From assembly GCF_001968825.1 (NCBI RefSeq), contig NZ_MIEU01000002.1, positions 558,001 through 622,000 on the forward strand: a DNA stretch of 64,000 nucleotides. Direction: 5' to 3'. Numbering within the stretch: position 1 is the stretch's first letter; every line of letters begins with the position of its first letter. The position numbers were made by a program, and so were the translations under genes. The notes beneath the pieces are model-generated. The model did no database searches, was not told the origin of the DNA, and saw nothing but the letters and a program-made list of their open reading frames with translations. This DNA is from Tersicoccus sp. Bi-70. GTDB lineage: Bacteria > Actinomycetota > Actinomycetes > Actinomycetales > Micrococcaceae. Positions 21,151-28,334 of the stretch are shown one piece after another.

Positions 21151-21190
21151 GAGAAGGCGGCCGAGACGGCAACGTTCCGGCCGCCTTCTC
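21151..21190 (+). terminator. hairpin after pdxS
   Basis: Perfect 13-bp stem GAGAAGGCGGCCG / CGGCCGCCTTCTC with a 14-nt loop, 26 bp after the pdxS stop. No T-tract follows, which is usual for terminators in high-GC actinobacteria. Confidence 0.8.
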
Positions 21191-21317
21191 GCATGTGACC
21201 TGCGACGACGGCCGCGGATGCCGCTATCGTGCAAGGGTCACCGGTCCGGTTTCGGGGGGACCGCGTTGATGCGTCTCGCGATCGCGGGGCGCCGACGCTT
21301 GTGAAAGGAACTGGCTC

Positions 21318-21947
21318 GTGAAGCGATATCTCGCACCCGCCGCGGTCTGTGCGGTTCTGGCCCTGGGCTCTCTGACGGCGTGTTCGTCCGGCTCGACGAG
21401 CTCCGGCTCGTCGGCGGGGGCAAGCAGCTCGGCCTCGGCGTCCGACTCGGCCTCCATGTCGTCGACGCCGTCGGCGTCCGACTCGGCGTCCGCGTCCGCC
21501 ATGAGCTCGGAGTCGGAGTCGGCCTCCGCGTCATCGACGGAGTCGGAGTCCGCCTCGGCCTCGCCGAGCGCGTCGTCGAGCTCCTCCGTCGCGGCCGCCG
21601 GTCCGGTCTCGTCCGCCCCGATCGCCGGGGCGAAGGCGCAGAAGCTGCCCTCGGCCGTGGGGGACTGGACGAAGGACACGGCCGGCTCCGGCCCGGCGAC
21701 GATGTACAAGAACGACGGCAACTTCACCACCGTCGAGTACCGCGCCGGCATGGACTTCACCGCGTCCGTCGCCTCCATCGTCAAGGACAAGACGGCGGTG
21801 GGCTCCGGCTTCTGCGGCCAGACCGCCGGCAAGTCGAACGTCTGCTACCTCAAGGCGAACCCTGGTGTCGTCGTGGTGACGCCCGGCGACGAGCAGGACG
21901 ATCACGGCGTGGCCTTCGCGAAGTCGCTCGTCAGCGCGCTCGGCTGA
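21318..21947 (+). CDS. Ser-rich secreted lipoprotein
   Basis: 209 residues. A lipoprotein signal peptide (KR, hydrophobic core, lipobox LTAC with Cys22) is followed by about 70 residues almost entirely Ser/Ala/Glu/Thr, probably a flexible spacer off the membrane, then a compact C-terminal domain of about 110 residues (LPSAVGDWTK, MYKNDGNFTTVEYRAGMDF, two cysteines in FCGQTAGKSNVCYLK that could form a disulfide). No known family recognised. The GTG start has GAAAGGAA 7 nt upstream. The repetitive TCGGCGTCCGACTCGG-type coding sequence makes deceptive open frames on the other strand. Confidence 0.85.
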   Translation: MKRYLAPAAVCAVLALGSLTACSSGSTSSGSSAGASSSASASDSASMSSTPSASDSASASAMSSESESASASSTESESASASPSASSSSSVAAAGPVSSAPIAGAKAQKLPSAVGDWTKDTAGSGPATMYKNDGNFTTVEYRAGMDFTASVASIVKDKTAVGSGFCGQTAGKSNVCYLKANPGVVVVTPGDEQDDHGVAFAKSLVSALG

Positions 21948-21958
21948 CCCGAACCGCT

Positions 21959-22003
21959 CGCGCTCGGTCCCGGACGGCGTCGCGCAGTCCGGGACCGAGC
22001 GCG
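21959..22003. terminator. bidirectional terminator
   Basis: Perfect 17-bp stem CGCGCTCGGTCCCGGAC / GTCCGGGACCGAGCGCG with an 11-nt loop, between the convergent lipoprotein and VOC genes. Confidence 0.9.
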
Positions 22004-22029
22004 TTCCGAGGCCGGCCGTGCGCGGGGAC

Positions 22030-22422
22030 TCAGAACGTGTCGCCGCGACGCCAGGCCATCTCCTGCAGCTCCAGGGTGTTGCCGTCCGGATCGGCGAAGC
22101 CCGCGTAGCGCACCCCGCCGCCCACGTCCTGCACGGGTCCGACGTCGACGCCGCGGCCCACCAGCTCGGCCCGCGCGGCCTCGATGTCCTCGACCACCAG
22201 GTGCAGCGCGCGCACCGAGCCCGGCTCCCCGGTGTAGGCCTCCAGGCCGGTGCCGAAGCCGATCGAGCAACCCGATCCCGGCGGCGTCACCTGCACGACG
22301 CGGACGCCGTCGGCGGGGGTGACGTCGACGTCGGCGTTGAAGCCGAGCTTCTCGACGTAGAACGTCTTGGCCCGGTCCACGTCGGCGACGGGCACGGGGA
22401 CGAGTTCGAGTTTGAGGTTCAC
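22030..22422 (-). CDS. VOC-family (glyoxalase-like) protein
   Basis: 130 residues with two vicinal-oxygen-chelate repeats: VADVDRAKTFYVEKLGFNADVDV and VRALHLVVEDIEAARAELVGRG, ending GFADPDGNTLELQEM. It resembles actinobacterial lactoylglutathione lyase-like proteins of unknown substrate and is not close to the other VOC protein in this window. GTG start with AGGAG 7-8 nt upstream. It lies downstream of the TetR gene on the same strand with a 105-bp gap that holds its own promoter-like TAGGCT. Confidence 0.86.
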   Translation of the reverse strand: MNLKLELVPVPVADVDRAKTFYVEKLGFNADVDVTPADGVRVVQVTPPGSGCSIGFGTGLEAYTGEPGSVRALHLVVEDIEAARAELVGRGVDVGPVQDVGGGVRYAGFADPDGNTLELQEMAWRRGDTF

Positions 22423-22472
22423 GAGGGGCTCCTGTCGGCGATGAGCGATGTCACCGTGAGCCTAGGCGACGA

Positions 22473-22489
22473 TGTGAACGCTGTCCACA
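22473..22489. promoter_or_regulatory. interrupted palindrome upstream of VOC gene
   Basis: TGTGAAC-GCT-GTCCACA, six of seven arm positions complementary, in the 105-bp gap between the tetR and VOC genes. It is a possible operator of unknown cognate regulator. Confidence 0.3.
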
Positions 22490-22527
22490 TATAGCCGCGC
22501 GGGTGACCGGCGGAGTCACCCAGGGGG

Positions 22528-23175
22528 TCAATCGGCCGGCGGAGCCCCGTAGATGGCGGTGTGCCACAGGTGGAGAAGCGTGGGCACGACGGCGTCGCTC
22601 GCCAGTCGCAACGGCTCCTCCGCCAGATCCGCCTGGATGACGCGCTCGTTGAGCTGGAGCAGGGCGGTGGCGAGGTCGCGGGCCGGCAGCCCGGCGGGGG
22701 CGTTGCCGTGAGCCCGCTCGGACTCGATCGCCCGCGCCGTGTTCTCGACCCAGTACTCCTGCACCCCGGCCCACACGGCGGAGAGCTTCGGCCACGCGTG
22801 GCGTGCTTCGATCAGGGTCTCGCTCAACCGGCGGTGCCGCCCGAACACGTCGTGGTAGCCCTGGATCACGCCCCGCCAGCGCGCGGCCTGCTCCGCGGGC
22901 GGCCCGGAGAACAGCAGTCCGACGGTGGCCTCGGCCTCGTCGACCACGTTCTCGACGAGGGCGATCAGCACGTCCTCCTTCGAGGCGAAGTAGAAGTAGA
23001 ACGTCGGCCGGGAGATGCCGGCACCCGCGGCGAGTTCGCCGATGGAGATGTCCAGCAGGGACCGGTCGGCCAGCAGCGTCTCGGCCGTCGCGAGGATCCG
23101 ACTCTCGCGCTCGTCGCCGTGGGGACGGGAGCGACGTCGTCGGCCGACCGGCAGGTCTGCAGATGGCGTGGTCAT
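22528..23175 (-). CDS. TetR-family repressor (EthR-like)
   Basis: 215 residues. The N-terminal helix-turn-helix reads SIGELAAGAGISRPTFYFYFASKEDVLIAL, the form found in EthR and relatives, and the C-terminal helical domain contains FGRHRRLSETLIEARHAWPKLSAVW as in that group. It is divergent from a Baeyer-Villiger monooxygenase gene, the same arrangement as ethR-ethA in Mycobacterium, and is the probable repressor of that operon. TAGACT (23182-23187, minus strand) lies 6 nt before the ATG, so the mRNA is probably leaderless. Confidence 0.88.
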   Translation of the reverse strand: MTTPSADLPVGRRRRSRPHGDERESRILATAETLLADRSLLDISIGELAAGAGISRPTFYFYFASKEDVLIALVENVVDEAEATVGLLFSGPPAEQAARWRGVIQGYHDVFGRHRRLSETLIEARHAWPKLSAVWAGVQEYWVENTARAIESERAHGNAPAGLPARDLATALLQLNERVIQADLAEEPLRLASDAVVPTLLHLWHTAIYGAPPAD

Positions 23176-23181
23176 GCCGCC

Positions 23182-23187
23182 AGTCTA
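23182..23187 (-). promoter_or_regulatory. -10 element of tetR gene
   Basis: TAGACT on the minus strand, exactly 6 nt before the ATG at 23175; predicts transcription starting at the A of the start codon. Confidence 0.55.
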
Positions 23188-23215
23188 CGAGCCGGTAACC
23201 TCCGCCCTCTGGAAA

Positions 23216-23225
23216 CTGTCGACAG
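23216..23225. promoter_or_regulatory. candidate TetR operator
   Basis: Perfect 10-bp palindrome CTGTCGACAG in the 70-bp divergent region, at about -30 to -21 relative to the predicted monooxygenase transcription start; occupancy would block RNA polymerase. Assignment is positional. Confidence 0.4.
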
Positions 23226-23233
23226 GGTGTTGA

Positions 23234-23239
23234 TAGCGT
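23234..23239 (+). promoter_or_regulatory. -10 element of monooxygenase gene
   Basis: TAGCGT followed by 6 nt and ATG at 23246, without a Shine-Dalgarno sequence; predicts a leaderless transcript. Confidence 0.5.
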
Positions 23240-23245
23240 GGCGTC

Positions 23246-24862
23246 ATGACGACGTCGTCCCGTACCGAGTCCAGTCCGGCCGCCACCGCCTTCACCGGCG
23301 AACAGGGCGAGGCCCACCGCGACAGCCGCACCGAGCACGTCGACCTGCTCATCATCGGCGCCGGCCTCTCCGGCATCGGCGCGGCGGTGACGCTGGGGGA
23401 GCGGTTCCCCGACCGGTCGATGGCGATCCTCGAGGCGCGGGCCGGCATGGGGGGCACCTGGGACCTGTTCCGCTATCCCGGCGTGCGCTCCGACTCCGAC
23501 ATGCTCACCCTCGGCTACTCCTTCCGGCCGTGGCGGGAGGCGAGCGCGCTGGCCTCGGGTCCCGACATCCTCGGCTACATCCGTGACACCGCCCGGGAGC
23601 GCGGGGTCGACCGGCTGATCCGCTACGGTCACCGTGCCGTCGGCGCCGACTTCGACTCCGGCACCGGCCGGTGGACGGTCACCGTGGAGCGGGACGGGCG
23701 GACGACGACGATGACCGCCGGCTTCCTCTACGTGTGCGCCGGCTACTACCGGTACGACGCCGGCTACACGCCCGAGTTCCCCGGCGCTGCCGACTTCGCC
23801 GGCCGGATCGTGCACCCGCAGCAGTGGCCCGAGGACCTGGACACGGACGGCCGCCACGTCGTCGTCATCGGCAGCGGCGCGACCGCGGTGACCCTCGTGC
23901 CCGCGCTGGCGAAGCTCGGCGCCCACGTGACGATGCTGCAGCGCACGCCGACCTGGATCTTCAGCCTGCCCTCGAAGGACCGGACCGCGGTGAAGCTGCG
24001 GCGCCGGCTGCCGACGCCCGTCGTCGAGCCGGTCCTGCGGTGGCGCAACGTCCTGATCCAGATGGCCAGCTACCAGCTCAGCCGGCGCCGGCCCGAGGTG
24101 ATGAAGAAGCAGCTGCTCACCGCGGTGACGCGGAAGCTCCCGCAGGGCTACGACGTCAACACCCACTTCCTGCCCCCGTACAACCCGTGGGACCAGCGGC
24201 TGTGCGCGGTGCCCGACGGCGACCTGTTCCGCACCATCCGCGACGGGAAGGCCGAGGTCGTCACCGACGGCATCGACCGGTTCACCGCCGATGGCATCCG
24301 TCTGACCTCGGGCCGTACCCTGCCGGCCGACGTCATCGTCACCGCCACCGGTCTGCGTCTGCAGCTGCTCGGCGGGATGACGCTGCGCGTGGACGGGCAG
24401 ACCGTGGACCCGGCCCAGCGGCTCACCTATCAGGGGGCGATGCTCGACGGCGTTCCGAACCTGGCGCTGGCGATCGGCTACACCAACGCGTCCTGGACGC
24501 TGAAGATCGACCTCGTCAACCGGTTCCTCGTCCGGGTCCTCAGCCGGATGCAGCGGCGCCGCGCCGACGTCGTCGTCCCGGTCGCCCCGCCGGTGCCCGC
24601 CGCATCGCGTCGGCCGCTGCTGGACCTGAACTCCGGATACATCAACCGCAGTGTAGACGTGCTGCCCCGGCAGGGGCCGACGGCGCCGTGGCGGATCAAC
24701 CAGAACTACCTGCTCGACCTGGCGATGTTCCGGTGGGGCCGCATCGCCGGGCGCGGTCTGCGCTTCAGCCGGTCGCCGGGGGTCCCCCGCCGGCCGGACG
24801 CACCGCCCGCCGCCCGGTCCGGCTCCGCGAACGCCGCGTCGAGTGAGACAGTGGTCGCATGA
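23246..24862 (+). CDS. flavin-containing Baeyer-Villiger monooxygenase (EthA-like)
   Basis: 538 residues; FAD- and NADPH-dependent enzyme that inserts oxygen next to ketones, giving esters or lactones. The FAD site is DLLIIGAGLSGIGAAVTL, the NADPH site VVVIGSGATAVTLVPALAKLGAHVTMLQRTP (quoted in part), and the BVMO fingerprint region is FAGRIVHPQQWPEDLD (FxGxxxHxxxWP). GTWDLFRYPGVRSDSDM and LPPYNPWDQRLCAVPDGDLF place it in the EthA subgroup. It is followed with ATGA overlap by an alpha/beta hydrolase that could cleave the ester product. Native substrate unknown. Confidence 0.92.
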   Translation: MTTSSRTESSPAATAFTGEQGEAHRDSRTEHVDLLIIGAGLSGIGAAVTLGERFPDRSMAILEARAGMGGTWDLFRYPGVRSDSDMLTLGYSFRPWREASALASGPDILGYIRDTARERGVDRLIRYGHRAVGADFDSGTGRWTVTVERDGRTTTMTAGFLYVCAGYYRYDAGYTPEFPGAADFAGRIVHPQQWPEDLDTDGRHVVVIGSGATAVTLVPALAKLGAHVTMLQRTPTWIFSLPSKDRTAVKLRRRLPTPVVEPVLRWRNVLIQMASYQLSRRRPEVMKKQLLTAVTRKLPQGYDVNTHFLPPYNPWDQRLCAVPDGDLFRTIRDGKAEVVTDGIDRFTADGIRLTSGRTLPADVIVTATGLRLQLLGGMTLRVDGQTVDPAQRLTYQGAMLDGVPNLALAIGYTNASWTLKIDLVNRFLVRVLSRMQRRRADVVVPVAPPVPAASRRPLLDLNSGYINRSVDVLPRQGPTAPWRINQNYLLDLAMFRWGRIAGRGLRFSRSPGVPRRPDAPPAARSGSANAASSETVVA

Positions 24863-25827
24863 TGGCACGGATGACGGTCGACGGCGCCGATCTGCGCTAC
24901 CGCACGACCGGTGAGGGCCCCGACGTCGTGCTGGTGCACGGCATCGCCCGCAGCCTGGAGGACTGGGACGAACAGCACGAGCTGCTCTCCTCCCAGTTCA
25001 GGGTCACGAGCGTCGACCTGCCCGGGTTCGGCGAGTCCGGGCCGCCGTCGGCGCCCAACACGATGGAGACGATGGCGCGTGCCGTGCTCGGCGTGATGAC
25101 CGCCCTCGGCATCGACCGCGCCCACGTGGTGGGCAACTCCATGGGGGGAGCGGTGGCGATGCAGCTCGCCGCCCTCGCACCGGAACGCGTGCGCACCCTC
25201 GTGCTCGCCGACAGCGCCGGCTTCGGCCGCACCGTGACCCCGGCCCTGCGACTGATGGCGATCCGGCCCCTCGGCCGGTATCTGCTCAACCGCCCCAACA
25301 CGAAGCAGATCTACAACGCCGAGCGGGGTCTGTACGTGAGCCGCGAGCTCGTGACGCCGGAGCGACTGGACCGGGGCATGCGCTTCGCCCAGCGCGCCCA
25401 CGGTGCGGAGGTGATGCTCAAGACCCTCGGGCACATGGGCAATCTCTGGGGCGTGCGTCCCCGGTGGCGCCGCAGGCTGCTGGCCCGGATGGTGGAGCTG
25501 GACCTCCCCACGTTCGTGCTGTGGGGACAGAAGGACCTCGTCCTGCCGATCGCGCACTCCGAGTCGGTGGCGACCGCCCTGCCGAACGCGACGCTGCACG
25601 TCTTCCCGGACACCGGTCACCTGCCGCAGGTCGAGCGGGCGGAGGAGTTCGCCCGGCTCATCCAGGCGTTCTGGGCCTCGCACGGCGACGCCGCCGCGCG
25701 ACCGGCCGGTTCGGAGTCCACGGCCGGACCCGACGACGTCGTCGCTCCCGACACCGCGGTCGAGGACGCCGCCTCCTCCCCGCTCAGCCTCGACGCCGAC
25801 CACGACACGGAGACCAGCGACCGATGA
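24859..25827 (+). CDS. alpha/beta hydrolase
   Basis: 322 residues. Oxyanion-hole motif VLVHGIARSLEDWD, nucleophile elbow GNSMGGAVA (Ser), acid region LPTFVLWGQKDLVLP (Asp) and catalytic His in FPDTGHLPQVERAEEF complete the triad. A 45-residue disordered acidic tail follows. Start ATG overlaps the monooxygenase stop and its own stop overlaps the next start, so all three genes are one transcription unit. A role in hydrolysing the monooxygenase product is an inference from this coupling. Confidence 0.88.
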   Translation: MMARMTVDGADLRYRTTGEGPDVVLVHGIARSLEDWDEQHELLSSQFRVTSVDLPGFGESGPPSAPNTMETMARAVLGVMTALGIDRAHVVGNSMGGAVAMQLAALAPERVRTLVLADSAGFGRTVTPALRLMAIRPLGRYLLNRPNTKQIYNAERGLYVSRELVTPERLDRGMRFAQRAHGAEVMLKTLGHMGNLWGVRPRWRRRLLARMVELDLPTFVLWGQKDLVLPIAHSESVATALPNATLHVFPDTGHLPQVERAEEFARLIQAFWASHGDAAARPAGSESTAGPDDVVAPDTAVEDAASSPLSLDADHDTETSDR

Positions 25828-27113
25828 CCGACACCCAGCCCGACCGTCAGACCGGGCGCGCAGCTGACCTTGCTTCTCGTACGCGTGCGCCCCGCGAGTT
25901 CGACATCGTCCTCTTCGGGGCCACCGGCTTCGTCGGGCGACTGACCGCGGCCCACCTGGCGGATCACGCCGCCGACGGCGACGGTTCCCCGGTGCGCATC
26001 GCCCTGGCCGGCCGCAATCGTGCCCGGCTGGAGGACGTCCGGTCGGGTCTGTCCGCCACGGCGGCCGCCTGGCCGATCATCGTCGTCGACGCCGGTGACG
26101 AGTCCGGGCTGCGGGCGATGGCCGAGCGGACCCGCGTGGTCGTCTCCACCGTCGGCCCGTACGCGACCCACGGCCTGCCGCTCGTGCGCGCCTGCGCGGA
26201 GACGGGCACCGACTATGCGGATCTGACCGGGGAGGTGCTCTTCGTCCGCCGCAGCATCGACGCCGCCGACGAGACGGCGCAGCGGACCGGCGCCCGGATC
26301 GTCCACTCCTGCGGGTTCGACTCGATCCCCTCGGATCTGTCCGTCGCCCGGGCGGCCGAGTACGCCCACGCCCACGGGCTGGGGGAGCTGACCGACGTGA
26401 CCACGCACGTGCGCCGGATGCGCGGCGGCGCCAGCGGGGGCACCGTCGCCTCGGCGCGCAACCAGATGGCCGAGGCCCGTGCCGATCGCGCCGCGGCGCG
26501 GACGATGCTGGATCCTCATGCCCTCGATCCCGCCGGCTCCACCCGCACCGACCGGCGCAGCAGCCGCTCCCGCTTCGGCGTGGAGGATGACGGCGTCTGG
26601 TTCGGCCCGTTCTTCATGGCCAGCTACAACGAGCCCGTGGTGCGCCGCAGCAACGCCCTGACCGGCGGCGCCTACGGGCAGCGGTTCCGCTACCGCGAGG
26701 TGACCGACACCGGCCGCGGCCTGAAGGGCTCGCTGCGGGCACGCACGCTGCGGCGCCTCCTCACGCTCGGGTTCGCGGCCCTCGCCGTGCCGGCGCTCGA
26801 CCCGGTGTGGGACCGACTGCTCCCGGCGGCGGGGGAGGGCCCGAGCGAGCAGGCACGCGCCAACGGGCGGTTCCTGCTCGAAGCGGTCGCGGAGACGACC
26901 AGCGGCGTGACCGTCCGTTCCCGGGTCGGCGCCCGCCGTGACCCCGGGTACGACGGCACCGCCGTGATGCTCGGCCAGACCGCCCTGGCTCTGGCCGCCG
27001 GGGAGGGCGACGCCGGCCGCGGCGGGGTCCTCACCCCGTCGATCGCGCTCGGCGAGGCGCTGGCCACCCGGCTGCAGGCGCAGGGCTTCGACATCGGGGT
27101 CCGGACCGACTGA
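25824..27113 (+). CDS. saccharopine dehydrogenase-like / trans-acting enoyl reductase family protein
   Basis: 429 residues. The Rossmann start is FDIVLFGATGFVGRLTAAHLADH, followed by RIALAGRNRARLEDV, VVSTVGPYATHGLPLVRACAETGTDYADLTGE (in part), and IVHSCGFDSIPSDLSV, matching the mycobacterial Rv2449c/trans-acting enoyl reductase group. In mycobacteria, one member works with lipid polyketide synthases; none is seen here, so the reaction is unknown. Start ATG overlaps the hydrolase stop. Confidence 0.85.
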   Translation: MTDTQPDRQTGRAADLASRTRAPREFDIVLFGATGFVGRLTAAHLADHAADGDGSPVRIALAGRNRARLEDVRSGLSATAAAWPIIVVDAGDESGLRAMAERTRVVVSTVGPYATHGLPLVRACAETGTDYADLTGEVLFVRRSIDAADETAQRTGARIVHSCGFDSIPSDLSVARAAEYAHAHGLGELTDVTTHVRRMRGGASGGTVASARNQMAEARADRAAARTMLDPHALDPAGSTRTDRRSSRSRFGVEDDGVWFGPFFMASYNEPVVRRSNALTGGAYGQRFRYREVTDTGRGLKGSLRARTLRRLLTLGFAALAVPALDPVWDRLLPAAGEGPSEQARANGRFLLEAVAETTSGVTVRSRVGARRDPGYDGTAVMLGQTALALAAGEGDAGRGGVLTPSIALGEALATRLQAQGFDIGVRTD

Positions 27114-27251
27114 CGCGCTGGATCGACTGGCGTCCGCGCCGGCTGACGTTTCAACCGGGTCCGGCGGCGACCGACCCGCTGGTCCGCTGACAGCCGGCCC
27201 GCCGGATCCGCCGGCGGTCGGTCCGCGGCGTCCGCCGGCGACCCTTGCGTG
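27114..27251. other. GC-rich intergenic region with imperfect inverted repeats
   Basis: 138 bp between convergent genes, full of CCGGCGG/CCGCCGG words; GACCGACC (27169) can pair with GGTCGGTC (27216). It probably serves termination from both sides; no gene is apparent. Confidence 0.4.
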
Positions 27252-28334
27252 TCAGTCCTGGGCCGGCAGCTCCACGGGGTAGTAGTAGAGGCCCTTGCTG
27301 TTCTCCTCGACGTCGACCGTCAGCACGTCGTCGACCTGCAGGTGGTCGTCCACGTCGATGCGGGCGTCGCTGCCGAGCAGTTCCTTGATCCGCAGCGCCG
27401 GGATGAGGCCCTGCCGGCCCTCCGCGTCGACGGCCAGCGCGAAGCGCGCACCGGTCGTGCGGACCGTGACGGTGCGCCGGCCCCGGTGCTTGGCGGCCTC
27501 ACCGTCGATGACGACGGCCTCGCGGCGCTCCTCGCCGCCCTCGGTGCGGGCGTCCAGCTCGGTGGCCAGTTCGTCCGCCAGGGTGTCCACCTCGGAGAGC
27601 AGCCCGGCCATCGCCCGCGCGACCGAGGTGTGGAACCGGTCCGGCTTCAGGGCACCGCCCGGTTTGTACATGTCCTCGTGGGTCAGCTCGCTCCACGCGT
27701 CCTGCAGGCGGGTCTTCACCTGCACCTCGACGCTCACGGCGTCCGGGCCCACGGCGTCCGCGATCGGGACCCGCATCAGCAGGTGGAAGGCCCGGTACCC
27801 GGATTCCTTGGGGGCGCTGACGTAGTCGCGCACCTGGATCAGGGAGACGTCGGTCTCTGGCGAGGCGCAGTACTGCTGCAGGGCGTCGACGACGTCGGCG
27901 AGGTCGCGCGGGGTCTTGCACAGCACCTTCAGGCCGACGACGTCGGGCACCACCCGCTCGGGGTCGGTCCGCACATACGGCGCCAGGTCCGGCTCGTCCC
28001 GCAGCACGCGACGCATCTTGTCCGCGGCGCGCAGGCGGTCCTTGATCCGGAACTGACTGACGTCGAGCCGGCTCGCGTCCCCGCCCGCGGTGGTGGCGCG
28101 GGCGACCTCGGTGAGCACCCGCTGGGCACCGACCCGCGCCCGTTCCCAGTCAGGCATCCGTTGGGCGTAGAGGGTCTCGACGGCGCGCGTGATGTCCCGG
28201 TCGGACGGGCCGACGGGCACCTCGGCCGGCGCGGTGTCGGGCGCCTGATCCCGCTGCTCACCGTCGCTCGCGGACGACGTCTTCTGAGGCCTGCGAGCAG
28301 GTGCGGGGGCGCTGCGCTCGTGCCGGCCGGTCAT
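27252..28334 (-). CDS. small alarmone synthetase-like RelA/SpoT-domain protein
   Basis: 360 residues. It has only the (p)ppGpp synthetase domain, without HD hydrolase, TGS or ACT domains. Marks are FRIKDRLRAADKMRRVL (ATP-binding basic motif), DVVGLKVLC (usually DxxGxR; Arg is Lys here), VRDYVSAPKESGYRAFHLL and VEVQVKTRLQDAWSELTHED. A C-terminal extension of about 85 residues, beta-rich by appearance (GLIPALRIKELL, HLQVDDVLTVDVEEN), is unassigned. The ATG overlaps the peptidase stop (TGATG); a TTG one codon earlier is less likely. The long bifunctional Rel is also in this window, so this is an accessory synthetase. Confidence 0.8.
   Translation of the reverse strand: MTGRHERSAPAPARRPQKTSSASDGEQRDQAPDTAPAEVPVGPSDRDITRAVETLYAQRMPDWERARVGAQRVLTEVARATTAGGDASRLDVSQFRIKDRLRAADKMRRVLRDEPDLAPYVRTDPERVVPDVVGLKVLCKTPRDLADVVDALQQYCASPETDVSLIQVRDYVSAPKESGYRAFHLLMRVPIADAVGPDAVSVEVQVKTRLQDAWSELTHEDMYKPGGALKPDRFHTSVARAMAGLLSEVDTLADELATELDARTEGGEERREAVVIDGEAAKHRGRRTVTVRTTGARFALAVDAEGRQGLIPALRIKELLGSDARIDVDDHLQVDDVLTVDVEENSKGLYYYPVELPAQD

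Noticed and set aside
21380-22108. Plus-strand frame overlapping the Ser-rich lipoprotein and the following VOC gene
   Set aside because: The TCG/GTC-repetitive sequence keeps several frames open; only the lipoprotein frame has a signal peptide and start signals.
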